Source: Planctomycetaceae bacterium (GTDB lineage: Bacteria; Planctomycetota; Planctomycetia; Pirellulales; Pirellulaceae). Taken from it: a DNA stretch of 64,000 nucleotides. The notes beneath the pieces are model-generated. The model had not been told where the DNA came from and ran no database searches. It saw only the letters and a list, made by a program, of their open reading frames with translations. A program made the translations under genes and the position numbers. The stretch lies in NCBI GenBank assembly GCA_021298315.1, contig JAJTFC010000045.1:1-64000 (forward strand), written 5' to 3'. Of this stretch, positions 27,842 to 36,718 are shown piece by piece (the first letter of the stretch is position 1; each line of letters starts with the position of its first letter).

Positions 27842-28840
27842 ATGACCAACTTTCACCGAACCTTCTGCATCCGTGGTCTGTTTGTATTCGCACTTATCCA
27901 GATTTTATTGGCCCATAGTTTATTGGGATTGATCTCGAAGGGACATGGACAAGACTCGGCTGCCGGCACCCCAATAGCCGTCGCTTGGTCGATCGAGCAG
28001 CAACCGGGCCGGTTGATCCTCAAGGAAAGGGAACAACCGATCGCTACCTTTCACTATCAAAGCGATCAGTGCCTGCGTCCTTTTTTCTCGCATGCTCGAA
28101 CCGTAACAGGTATCCTAGCGACGCGCAACTTCCCACCCGTAACGGGAGTTGATCCAGACGATCATGCAACCATGCACGGCGGAATCTGGCTTGCCTTCGG
28201 AGACATCAATGGCGAAGACTTCTGGAGAAACAAAGGACGCATCGAGCACAAGCGGTTTTCCAAACCGCCGACTGCAAATGCACAAGGGATCACTTTCACC
28301 AGCGAGGATGAACTGATCGACTCGAAGGGAACCAACATCGGCGCGATCCAGCAATCGTATCGCCTTACACGTATCGATCTTGGATATTGCCTGATTTGGA
28401 CCGCGAACCTTATGGCTGGATCCAAGCCTTTGATTCTTGGCGACCAAGAAGAGATGGGATTGGGCGTCCGGGTCGCAACGAACATCACCGAGAAAAACGG
28501 AGGGCAGATCCTCAACAGCGACGGCAAAACCACCGCCAAAGAGACTTGGGGTAAATCCGCCGCTTGGGTCGACTATTCAAAAACCTCCGACGGTAAACGA
28601 CTCGGCGTGCTTCTGATTCCTGACCAAACGAATTTCAAAACGAGTTGGTTTCACAACCGCGATTATGGCCTGATGGTCGCCAACAGCTTTGGCAACCAAG
28701 CGTTCACCAAAGGAGACCCCAGTGCGATTGTCATCAAGGCCAACGAATCGCTGCAACTCAAGTACGCTATCTATTGGTACGAGTCATCGGCTAGCGAGTC
28801 TCTACCGATCGAACGCATCGCCAACACGTTGGCTCGCTAG
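27842..28840 (+). CDS. DUF6807 (PmoA-family) secreted protein
   Basis: 332 residues. AAGGAG lies seven bases before the ATG. A signal peptide spans about residues 8-38. The body matches the planctomycete DUF6807 family (named PmoA in some databases): RPFFSHARTVTGILATRNFPPV with DDHATMHGGIWLAFGDINGEDFWRNKG is the characteristic core, with conserved His residues in HHxHPGH-like positions replaced here by DDHATMHGG. The fold is probably a beta-sandwich. These proteins often accompany sugar dehydrogenases and DUF1080 hydrolases and are thought to act on carbohydrates; biochemical activity is unknown. Divergent from the preceding 744-residue gene; the 103-base gap contains TATGAT, a possible -10 element. 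Confidence 0.82.
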   Translation: MTNFHRTFCIRGLFVFALIQILLAHSLLGLISKGHGQDSAAGTPIAVAWSIEQQPGRLILKEREQPIATFHYQSDQCLRPFFSHARTVTGILATRNFPPVTGVDPDDHATMHGGIWLAFGDINGEDFWRNKGRIEHKRFSKPPTANAQGITFTSEDELIDSKGTNIGAIQQSYRLTRIDLGYCLIWTANLMAGSKPLILGDQEEMGLGVRVATNITEKNGGQILNSDGKTTAKETWGKSAAWVDYSKTSDGKRLGVLLIPDQTNFKTSWFHNRDYGLMVANSFGNQAFTKGDPSAIVIKANESLQLKYAIYWYESSASESLPIERIANTLAR

Positions 28841-28874
28841 AGAATGGACTCCAGTTTGGTCCTATTGGCAAAGA

Positions 28875-28909
28875 CCAACGCAAGAAAAGTCAGCTGAGGA
28901 GTGCGTTGG
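28875..28909 (-). terminator. Hairpin downstream of tRNA-Leu
   Basis: CCAACGCA (28875-28882) pairs perfectly with TGCGTTGG (28902-28909) around a 19-base loop, starting 7 bases past the tRNA 3' end on the minus strand. It could end the tRNA transcript and, in the other direction, that of the DUF6807 gene. The T-tract is weak. Confidence 0.45.
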
Positions 28910-28916
28910 TTTAGAG

Positions 28917-29000
28917 TGCGGTCGAGAGGGCTCGAACCTCCAAGGTATTTCTACCACTAGCCCCTCAAGCTAGCGCGTCTGCCAGTTTCGCCACGACCGC
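28917..29000 (-). tRNA. tRNA-Leu (anticodon GAG)
   Basis: A class II tRNA of 84 bases including the discriminator A. The 7-bp acceptor stem is GCGGTCG/CGACCGC, the D arm has TGGCGAAACTGGCAGACGC, and the anticodon stem CTAGC/GCTAG holds the loop TTGAGGG with GAG at the centre. A variable arm follows (TGGTAGAAATACCTT), then the T arm with GGTTCGAGCCC. CCA is not encoded, so it is added enzymatically. The gene stands alone. Confidence 0.95.
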
Positions 29001-29086
29001 ATAAGATTGGGAGAACTTGTTTTTTAGAACCAGTCCTCTGAGAGAGTCAGAAAGTTTAGATTTCCCGTCTGTTTCGTCAAGGGGGA

Positions 29087-30850
29087 TCATCGAACCAACT
29101 CAGGCAAATACTTCACCGGAATCGTGCCACAATTGAGGACTTGTTCGTGAAATTCCTGCAGGTTGAAATTTTCACCCCGAGCCCGCTGGACGCTTTGACG
29201 AAGCCTGTAAAACGCAGTTCGCCCCACGAAGTAGGTCGACAACTGACAGGAACTTTGCTTGGCCCGCTGCACTTTGCCATAAGCCTCCGCTTCGGTCTGA
29301 TAGCCCCTTCCGACCAGCAGTTCCATGGCCTGCTCGTCGGTCATCGGAGTGCAATGCACGGAGTAGTCCAAAATCGCATTGAGCACCGCTCTCAAATAAA
29401 ACTTCAACTGGTGGAGCCGCAAAGCCAGATCGCCATTCCCGTAGCCTTGATCGAGCATCATCTGCTCGGTGTACACCGCCCAACCTTCGGCAAACACCCC
29501 CGAAGACAAAATCTTTCGGATCGGTGATCGGACGCGGTTGGAGTAATCGAGTTGGACATAGTGACCCGGATAAGCTTCATGGATCGTCAGGATCTGCAGC
29601 ATGTACTTGTTGTACTCTTTGAAGAAAGCTTCCTGACGCTCTGTTGGCCAATCGGTAGGTGGAGGTGAGATGGCATACAAGCTCTTGGCATTTGGATCTA
29701 GTGCAGGGGCAGGGTTCAGATAAGCCGCCGAGAAGCCCCTTTGAAACTCGGGCATCTCGATAATGTCACACTGATCGGGATCCGGCAGAGTTAGTATCTT
29801 CTTCTGAACGATCATGGCTTTGATCGCTTCAACAGTCTGCTGAGCATCCTTGACCAACGTCTCGGGCTTGCCATGTTCCTTACCAAGTTCCCCTAACACT
29901 TTTCGAATCGTGTCGCGGCGGCCTTGTTGGTCATCAGGCGGCAATGCCTGGCCTACGAACAGGGTATGCCAAAGTTGCTTGGCAACATAATACATTTCCT
30001 GCTCGACCCGGTCGGCCTCTGAATTGGCCGCCTGGATGACCTCATCGGCAGTCAACCCTGCATCGAGTTCAAGCTCCAGTTTCTTAGCGAACTTGTCCTT
30101 GCCAAAGCGCCAGTCTCCCGAGGATCTGGGCAAGACATCTTCTTCAAGAAATTTTTTGTAGTCCTTCAAGCTTGCCACGGCACTGCGACTGGGTCCTTGG
30201 AGTGGACTCAGTTGTGGGGATTCCTCGGCGAGTTTGAAGATATCGCTTTCATAGAAGGCGATGGCTCCGTCGGTTCGCTTGATAGCGATTTCCGTGAGGA
30301 TTTTCGGTGGTTTGCCGATCGATTGTTTGGCGGCCTGGACAACGCTCGGGATCTTGGCAATCCGCTTGGCGGCGTTCTCGACATTTCGATGTTTGGGAAG
30401 CGTCGACTGGGTCAGAAGAGTAAAGACACTGTCGGAGGCATAAGTCAAATAGACGCGAGGATCGTTGGCAAAGTCATTGCTGTTAGTCGCTTGCCAAATT
30501 CGGTATTCCAAAAAGTGTTGCCAAATCTCAAGATCGATCTGAGCGTTTCGGGACAAGCTCTTCAGGTCTAATTGCTGTTGCAATTCCGCTAGAACTTTTT
30601 TGTCGTTCTGAAGATCCTCAGCGCGTGCCTCGGGTGAAAGATCATCCAGGAGATGATCGTAGTCATGGTTCCCAAGATACGTTGCAAACATCGGATGGCG
30701 TTTGCACTGGTCGTCGAGCCATTCTTGGAATCGGACAGAAAGCCTCGCGTCTGCTTGCGCGGTTTCCTGCGCTTGGATCGGTGCGTTCAAGCACCACGAT
30801 AGCATTGCAAGTCCCAGAGCAATCAAAAGATATTGCGTGCAGCGAAACAT
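29087..30850 (-). CDS. DUF885 family secreted protein (putative metallopeptidase-like)
   Basis: 587 residues with a signal peptide (LLIALGLAMLSWCLNAPIQAQ). It belongs to DUF885: the family motif HEAYPGHYVQLDYSNRVRS lies near residue 423, and ILSSGVFAEGWAVYTEQMMLDQ follows. The HExxxGH and downstream GxxExWAxY arrangement recalls thermolysin-like metallopeptidases, though the zinc motif is not a standard HExxH. The N-terminal 250 residues are helical. It directly abuts hisB (TAA followed by ATG, no gap), so translational coupling to the histidine gene is likely, without an obvious functional link. Confidence 0.85.
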   Translation of the reverse strand: MFRCTQYLLIALGLAMLSWCLNAPIQAQETAQADARLSVRFQEWLDDQCKRHPMFATYLGNHDYDHLLDDLSPEARAEDLQNDKKVLAELQQQLDLKSLSRNAQIDLEIWQHFLEYRIWQATNSNDFANDPRVYLTYASDSVFTLLTQSTLPKHRNVENAAKRIAKIPSVVQAAKQSIGKPPKILTEIAIKRTDGAIAFYESDIFKLAEESPQLSPLQGPSRSAVASLKDYKKFLEEDVLPRSSGDWRFGKDKFAKKLELELDAGLTADEVIQAANSEADRVEQEMYYVAKQLWHTLFVGQALPPDDQQGRRDTIRKVLGELGKEHGKPETLVKDAQQTVEAIKAMIVQKKILTLPDPDQCDIIEMPEFQRGFSAAYLNPAPALDPNAKSLYAISPPPTDWPTERQEAFFKEYNKYMLQILTIHEAYPGHYVQLDYSNRVRSPIRKILSSGVFAEGWAVYTEQMMLDQGYGNGDLALRLHQLKFYLRAVLNAILDYSVHCTPMTDEQAMELLVGRGYQTEAEAYGKVQRAKQSSCQLSTYFVGRTAFYRLRQSVQRARGENFNLQEFHEQVLNCGTIPVKYLPELVR

Positions 30851-31444
30851 TTAAAGGACTCCTTTGGAGCTTGGGATACCTTGTTGTCGCGGATCGATTT
30901 CAATCGCGTTTCGAACCGCACGGGCCGTGGCTTTGAAGATCGCTTCAGCGATATGGTGGGTGTTGCGTCCGTAGTGGAGCAGGATGTGCAAATTGCACTG
31001 AGCATTGTTGGCGAAGGCTTGCCAAAAGTCTTCGACAAGCTCGCTATCAAAGTCACCGATTTTGGGGGAGGGCATCGGGGCGTTGAAGACGAGGTAACTG
31101 CGACCGGAAAAGTCCACAGCCGAGGTGACTAATGTTTCTTCCATGGGCAGCACGAGGTGACCATAACGGCGGATACCCGATTTATCGCCCAGGCTTTCGC
31201 GGACGGCTTGGCCCAAGCAGATACCGACGTCCTCGGTGGTGTGGTGGGCATCGATATGCAGATCGCCAGCAGCATGGATCTCTAGATCGATCAGAGCGTG
31301 CTTGGAAAACAAAACCAGCATATGGTCTAGGAAACCGACTCCGGTTTGGATCGCATGTTTGCCGGATCCATCGAGATTGATTTTCAATTCGATTTGAGTC
31401 TCGGCGGTCTTACGCTCAAGCTGGCTAGTCCGATGGGTCTGCAT
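30851..31444 (-). CDS. hisB: Imidazoleglycerol-phosphate dehydratase
   Basis: 197 residues, the length of monofunctional HisB. It catalyses the sixth step of histidine biosynthesis, converting imidazole glycerol phosphate to imidazole acetol phosphate. Manganese ligands are in the two family motifs: [14 protein letters not shown] (residues 37-50) with [12 protein letters not shown] (63-74), and the repeat in the second half containing [17 protein letters not shown]. No histidinol phosphatase domain is attached. It is the first gene of a two-gene unit with the DUF885 gene and is about 9.6 kb from hisA, so histidine genes are scattered. Upstream on the divergent side lies the 9-bp tandem repeat. 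Confidence 0.95.
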   Translation of the reverse strand: MQTHRTSQLERKTAETQIELKINLDGSGKHAIQTGVGFLDHMLVLFSKHALIDLEIHAAGDLHIDAHHTTEDVGICLGQAVRESLGDKSGIRRYGHLVLPMEETLVTSAVDFSGRSYLVFNAPMPSPKIGDFDSELVEDFWQAFANNAQCNLHILLHYGRNTHHIAEAIFKATARAVRNAIEIDPRQQGIPSSKGVL

Positions 31445-31511
31445 AGGTTGTCTCCGGATCGAAAGTGTTTGGAGTGGAGATTATGACCTAAAACCACCAT
31501 TTGTTAATCGC

Positions 31512-31628
31512 GATCTGTCCGATCTGTCCGATCTGTCCGATCCGTCCGATCCGTCTGATCCGTCTGATCCGTCTGATCCGTCTGATCCGTCTGATCCGTC
31601 TGATCCGTCCGATCCGTCCGATCTGTCT
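31512..31628. repeat. 9-bp tandem repeat (GATCCGTCT type), 13 units
   Basis: Thirteen consecutive 9-base units from 31512 to 31628. The first three are GATCTGTCC, then GATCCGTCC, seven near-identical GATCCGTCT/GATCCGTCC units, and the last ones degenerate. The unit is a multiple of three, so it opens long low-complexity frames (Ser-Asp-Gly or Thr-Asp-Arg repeats) that I do not accept as genes. It lies between the divergent hisB and the large redox gene, in the region that should hold both promoters. Confidence 0.95.
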
Positions 31629-31714
31629 GATCTTTCATTTTGTTTGTGGTACAATGTCCATCCCTTCGGGACGCATTGTTCCCATCCTCCAACACTTTTT
31701 CGTGCGATTTGATT

Positions 31715-34700
31715 ATGAAATTGCCTCGTTTCTGCTTTCCGATCTCCCAAATAACCGCTTATTCGCTTACGGCGTTTGCAATGCTCTTGTCTGCCGCCCA
31801 AGCGGCCCCGCCGCTGCAACTGCGGAAAGGGGACCATATCGCTTACATCGGCAATGCGACTGCCGACCGTATGCAACATACCGCTTGGCTGGAAACTTAT
31901 ATCCACGCGATGTTCCCGGACTACGACCTGACGGTTCGAAACCTGGGCTATACAGGCGATGAACTCAAAATCCGAAACCGCGAAGACAACTTCGGCAGCC
32001 CCGACGAGTGGCTCACCAAAGTCAAAGCAAACGTCGTTTTTTGCTTCTTCGGCTACAACGAAGCACTTAAGGGCCCGGGTGCCCTCGAAGGCTTTAAAAA
32101 AGACCTAGCGGAAACCATCGATGCGATGCTGGCCCAAAAATACGACGGCCAATCCCCACCCCGCTTGGTTTTCTTCTCGCCCATCGCCCACGAAGATCTT
32201 AAAGATCCTAATCTTCCCAACGGCCAAGAAAACAACGCGAAACTTGCCCTCTACACCCAAGCCATGCGGGAAGTGTGCGAAGCGAAAAATGTTAGCTTCG
32301 TCGATATTTTCGCTCCCTCGAAAGAACTCTACGCTAACGCATCGGCAAAAGGCCAAAAGCCTCTAACGATGAACGGTATCCACTTGGAGGACAATGGAGA
32401 CCAAGCGGTCTCGGCCGTGATCGCCAAGGCCTTGTTCCCTAACGAATCGCTCCGCTTGGATAACTCCGGGATCAAGAAACTGCGAGACGCAGTTCTCGAC
32501 AAAAACTATCACTGGTTTAGTCGCTACCGCGTCGTCGATGGTTACAACGTCTTCGGCGGTCGCTCAAAACTCGCTTGGTTCGGCCAATCCAACGCGGATG
32601 TGATGATGCGGGAAATGGAAATCTTTGACATCAAAACCGCCAACCGAGACCAAAGAGTATGGGCCGTTGCCAAGGGCAAAGAATCCGATGTCAAAGACGA
32701 CAACCTTCCCCCTGAATTGACTGTCAAAACGAATATCCCAGGCGCACTGCCAGAAGGCAAACACAAGTACCTCGGTGGAGAAGAAGCGATCGGAAAAATG
32801 AAGGTTGCTCAAGGCATGAAGGTCAATCTCTTCGCGAGCGAAGAGATGTTCCCCGAGTTGATCAACCCCGTCCAAATGGCCGTCGATCCCGACGGACGTC
32901 TCTTTGCCTCGGTATGGCCGTCTTATCCGCACTGGAATCCAACCCAACCCCGACGCGACAAAATCATCTGCTTGCCTGATGACAACGGGGACGGCGTTGC
33001 CGACCGATGTGTCACATTTGCAGACGAACTCAACAGCGTCACCGGCTTCGAATTTTGGAACGGTGGCATGCTCGTCGCCGCTTTGCCGGAGATATGGTTC
33101 CTGAAAGACACCGACGGCGATGACAAAGCCGACCTCAAGATCCGTATGCTCCAAGGTGTCTGCAGCGCCGACTCCCACCACTCGGCAAACGCTATGCTCA
33201 TCGGACCCGACGGTTGGCTCTACTGGTCCCGGGGTATCTTCAACATCGCCGCGATGGAAACCCCAACCAAAACGGTTCGATCTGGCGAAAGCGGTGTACA
33301 CCGGTTCAACCCAAGAACCTTCGAAATGGAATTCCACTTCCCGATCGGACCGAACCCCCACGGCGATGTCTTTGACCAATGGGGTTACCAATTCGCCAAC
33401 GATGGCACCAGCGGCACTGGCTCGTATGTGAACATCGGCAAAGGGATTGGAAACAAGCAGTGGTTCAAGATGCGTGTGCGCCCTGTGGCCGCCACCGGGA
33501 TCCTCTCAAGCAGCCTGTTCCCAGAGAAGAACCAAGGCAACTTTTTGATCTGCAATTGCATTGGATTCCTCGGTGTTCTGCAACACGAAGTCAAATACAA
33601 CGGAGCGGATATCACCTGCGAAGAAGTTGAACCGATCGTCGTATCGAGTGACCCGAACTTTCGTCCCAGCGATGTCGAAGTTGGCGGTGATGGTGCTCTG
33701 TACATTGCCGACTGGCAAAATGCGATCATCGGTCACATGCAACACAACATGCGGGATCCGAATCGCGATGACCAGCACGGTCGTATCTACCGCGTAACGC
33801 CCGAAGGCAAAGAACCGCTCAAACCGATGAAGCTCAAGGGTAAACCGATTCCAGAGGTTCTCTCAGCATTCATGGCTAAAGAGAACGGCACTCGCTACCG
33901 GGCTCGTCTGGAACTCAGCAGTCGAAAAGCTGACGACGTTGTCTCGGCTTTGAACGCTTGGTCGAAAACACTCGATCCTGCGAACCCAGCGCATGCACAA
34001 GCCCTTCTCGAAGGACTCTGGGTTCTCGAAGAACATCGCAAACCGGATCTCGCATGGGTCGCCAAGACCTATAAAGCCACCGAGCCACGCGTTCGAGCTG
34101 CAGCCATACGAACTCTCGGTCATTGGGCCGGACGCCTCCAAGACTGGGGGCCAGTGCTCTTAACGGCAGCCAAGGATGATGCGGCATTGGTCCGCGCCGA
34201 AGCGGTCAAAGCCGCAGTTGAATTCGATGGTTACGATGCCATCGAAGCGATCTTTGAAGCGTCCGTGCGTCCGACAGACCCCGAACTCGATACGGTTATC
34301 CGTTATGCAAAACAGAGGGCCAAGATCGATCAAGGTCTTCAAGATGCGATTGCGTCGAACAAGAAACTTTCCGATGCTGCCATGGAGTATGCGCTCAAGA
34401 ACGCCAGCCCTGAAGCACTGCTAAAATTGCCCAAGGCGGAGCGGGTTTACCAAGCGATCCTCGATCGCACCAGCGCATCGACGGCAACACTTCGAGAAGC
34501 TCTCAAGGGTCTTTCGGAGATGCGCAAGGAGAGCTCGATCCCTGTGATCCTCAAGCTTGTAGGGGATCGAGATCAAGCCGGACAAACCGAAGCGCTCAAG
34601 GGCTTAAAAGAGCTATTGCTCGAACAACCCCTCAACGAAATTCGCAAGAACCGTGGAGCCCTTCAAAATCTTGCGACCAAGGCCAAGCAGGCTGAGACCC

Positions 34701-36682
34701 GGCAGTTGGGCTATGCCGCTTGGGCCACTGCCGAAGGCAACGGGGATGCACCCTTTGCCACTGCATCATCCAGCAAAGAGAGCCTTCGAGATCTGCTCAA
34801 AGCGATCCCCGGGATCACCAACGCAGAGCTGAAGAAGAACCTATTCGCCTCGGCACGAAACCTGATGTTCGATCTGCCTTCGTCGCTCGAAGCCGAACCG
34901 AAGGGAACCGGATTGCAACAAGCAGGTATCCAAGTCGACTACTTCTATCCCGCGCCTGATAACGTCGCAGCGGAAACGCTAGCAGCGATCAAGCCTACCG
35001 ATAGCGGTATTGTTCCTCAGATCGTCATGAATGTGCCTCAGCGAAAACAAGCGGACGATTTCGCTCTGCGTTTCACCGGCAACATCATCATCCCACAGGC
35101 CGGCAAGTACACATTCTTCGTCGCCTCCGATGACGGCTCTCGAATCTACATCGACGAGAAACTCTTGGTCGACAACGATCGGCTCCAAGGAATGACCGAA
35201 CGCTCGGGAGCTGTCGAATTGACCGCAGGTCCGCATAAGCTCATGGTCACGTATTTTGATAATGGTGGGGGCGACGGACTGAGTGTCGCTTGGAGCGGCC
35301 CAGGGATTCAAAAACAACCGATCCCTGCCGATCGACTCACCGCAGGTGGTACCGGCGAGACGCTGCATGACTTGGCCATCCAAGCCGTTGCAGCCATCCC
35401 CGGATACGATAAAGAAAAATTTGCAGACCTGACGAAACTGATCAAATCCGATCGGCAACGCACCACAGCGATCCAAATCCTTCGGACCTTGCCCGATACG
35501 AGTTGGGATGCCAAGGAATTGCCGAGCTTGGTCGATAACTTGGTCGGCTATCTCAGCTCGATACCTGCAAAGCTTCGAACCAGTGGTCCTGCGACCGAAA
35601 CCGTCGAGTTGGTTAAATCGCTCTCAAGCAAACTGCCAGCGGATTTGGCCAAGGCGGTTGCCGATCGTTTGCAGAATCTGGATGTTCGCACGATCGCAAT
35701 CGGAACGGTCGTCGAGCGCATGATCTACGACAAAGAGAGGATCGTTGTCGAAGCGGGCAAGCCGGTCGAGTTTCGTTTCGCAAACACCGACAACATGCCC
35801 CACAACTTTGTGATCTTGAAGCCAGGCTCGCTCGAAGAGATCGGCTTGAAGTCCGACGCGGAGGCTCAGGACCCCGAGGCCCGCGAGCGTAGCTTTATTC
35901 CCAAATCCGATAAGGTTCTCCTAGCGAGCAAGCTCATCGGTCCAGGGGAATCCCAATCGCTGAGTTTCGAGGTACCCAAGGAACCAGGAATGTATCCTTA
36001 CGTTTGCACCTATCCTGGTCACTGGAGACGCATGTTCGGTGTTCTTGTCGTTGTACCTAGCCTCGAGCAATACAACAGCGATCCGGAAGCTTATCTTGCC
36101 GCCAATCCGATGGAGATTCGCGATGAACTCTTGAAGTCCGTCGGACGCAATACCGAGTGGAAGATCGAGGACATTGCAGGGGAACTAAAGAACCTCAAAG
36201 CAGGGCGATCCTACGAGGTTGGTAATAGCCTTTTTGCAGCAGCTAGCTGCGTGGGTTGTCATAAGCTCGGCGGCGAGGGCAAAGAGTTCGGCCCTGATTT
36301 GACTAAGCTCGACGACAAAAAGATGACTGCCGAGTACGTGCTGAAGTCCTTGCTGATGCCTTCGGCAGACATTGAGGACAAGTATCGGGCCAGAATCTTC
36401 CAGATGGATTCCGATGCGATCATCACCGGGATGGTCGTCGAGGAAAGCGACAAATCGATCAAGGTGATGGTCGATCCATTGGCCAAGGGAGAGCCGACGG
36501 TGTTGGATAAAGACGAGATAGTCGGGCAAAAAGTTTCGGCTGTTTCGACGATGCCTCAAGGCTTGCTCAACAAATTGACGAAGGAAGAGATTCTTGACCT
36601 GATGGCTTATGTGCTGGCTCGCGGAGACAAAAAACATCCTGCGTTCCACGGGCACGACCATGGCGGTCACGGAGATCACTAG
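31715..36682 (+). CDS. Giant secreted multidomain redox protein: SGNH-like, sugar dehydrogenase-like, HEAT, PA14, cupredoxin, cytochrome c
   Basis: 1655 residues from the ATG at 31715, which begins a signal peptide (SQITAYSLTAFAMLLSAAQA). Domains in order: SGNH/GDSL-like domain (about 35-270; blocks II and III, LGYTGDEL and GYNEAL, are present, but block I reads GNATADR without the nucleophilic serine); a beta-propeller of the planctomycete membrane-bound dehydrogenase type (about 370-720, FASVWPSYPHW and FRPSDVEVGGDGALYIADW); HEAT repeats (about 750-1000); a PA14 domain (about 1070-1210, YTFFVASDDGSRIYIDEKLL); an azurin/auracyanin-like cupredoxin (about 1340-1450) with type 1 copper ligands His1363, Cys1431, His1436 and Met1440; and a class I cytochrome c with CVGCH at 1512-1516. 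The tail is His-rich. Likely role: periplasmic oxidation of a sugar or related substrate with electrons passed to copper and heme (inferred). Confidence 0.88.
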   Translation: MKLPRFCFPISQITAYSLTAFAMLLSAAQAAPPLQLRKGDHIAYIGNATADRMQHTAWLETYIHAMFPDYDLTVRNLGYTGDELKIRNREDNFGSPDEWLTKVKANVVFCFFGYNEALKGPGALEGFKKDLAETIDAMLAQKYDGQSPPRLVFFSPIAHEDLKDPNLPNGQENNAKLALYTQAMREVCEAKNVSFVDIFAPSKELYANASAKGQKPLTMNGIHLEDNGDQAVSAVIAKALFPNESLRLDNSGIKKLRDAVLDKNYHWFSRYRVVDGYNVFGGRSKLAWFGQSNADVMMREMEIFDIKTANRDQRVWAVAKGKESDVKDDNLPPELTVKTNIPGALPEGKHKYLGGEEAIGKMKVAQGMKVNLFASEEMFPELINPVQMAVDPDGRLFASVWPSYPHWNPTQPRRDKIICLPDDNGDGVADRCVTFADELNSVTGFEFWNGGMLVAALPEIWFLKDTDGDDKADLKIRMLQGVCSADSHHSANAMLIGPDGWLYWSRGIFNIAAMETPTKTVRSGESGVHRFNPRTFEMEFHFPIGPNPHGDVFDQWGYQFANDGTSGTGSYVNIGKGIGNKQWFKMRVRPVAATGILSSSLFPEKNQGNFLICNCIGFLGVLQHEVKYNGADITCEEVEPIVVSSDPNFRPSDVEVGGDGALYIADWQNAIIGHMQHNMRDPNRDDQHGRIYRVTPEGKEPLKPMKLKGKPIPEVLSAFMAKENGTRYRARLELSSRKADDVVSALNAWSKTLDPANPAHAQALLEGLWVLEEHRKPDLAWVAKTYKATEPRVRAAAIRTLGHWAGRLQDWGPVLLTAAKDDAALVRAEAVKAAVEFDGYDAIEAIFEASVRPTDPELDTVIRYAKQRAKIDQGLQDAIASNKKLSDAAMEYALKNASPEALLKLPKAERVYQAILDRTSASTATLREALKGLSEMRKESSIPVILKLVGDRDQAGQTEALKGLKELLLEQPLNEIRKNRGALQNLATKAKQAETRQLGYAAWATAEGNGDAPFATASSSKESLRDLLKAIPGITNAELKKNLFASARNLMFDLPSSLEAEPKGTGLQQAGIQVDYFYPAPDNVAAETLAAIKPTDSGIVPQIVMNVPQRKQADDFALRFTGNIIIPQAGKYTFFVASDDGSRIYIDEKLLVDNDRLQGMTERSGAVELTAGPHKLMVTYFDNGGGDGLSVAWSGPGIQKQPIPADRLTAGGTGETLHDLAIQAVAAIPGYDKEKFADLTKLIKSDRQRTTAIQILRTLPDTSWDAKELPSLVDNLVGYLSSIPAKLRTSGPATETVELVKSLSSKLPADLAKAVADRLQNLDVRTIAIGTVVERMIYDKERIVVEAGKPVEFRFANTDNMPHNFVILKPGSLEEIGLKSDAEAQDPEARERSFIPKSDKVLLASKLIGPGESQSLSFEVPKEPGMYPYVCTYPGHWRRMFGVLVVVPSLEQYNSDPEAYLAANPMEIRDELLKSVGRNTEWKIEDIAGELKNLKAGRSYEVGNSLFAAASCVGCHKLGGEGKEFGPDLTKLDDKKMTAEYVLKSLLMPSADIEDKYRARIFQMDSDAIITGMVVEESDKSIKVMVDPLAKGEPTVLDKDEIVGQKVSAVSTMPQGLLNKLTKEEILDLMAYVLARGDKKHPAFHGHDHGGHGDH

Positions 36683-36718
36683 TCCTATCGAACTGAGCCT
36701 CAGGATTGAGCGCAAAGC

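Noticed and set aside
31481-31906. Long frames encoding SDGSDG, RTDQTD or LIRLIRP repeats in the 9-bp array
   Set aside because: They arise because the repeat unit is a multiple of three bases; composition is pure low complexity and there is no start signal. Treated as repeat, not genes.
32564-33391. 275-codon minus-strand frame in the giant redox gene
   Set aside because: Antisense shadow; the opposite strand has complete dehydrogenase motifs.
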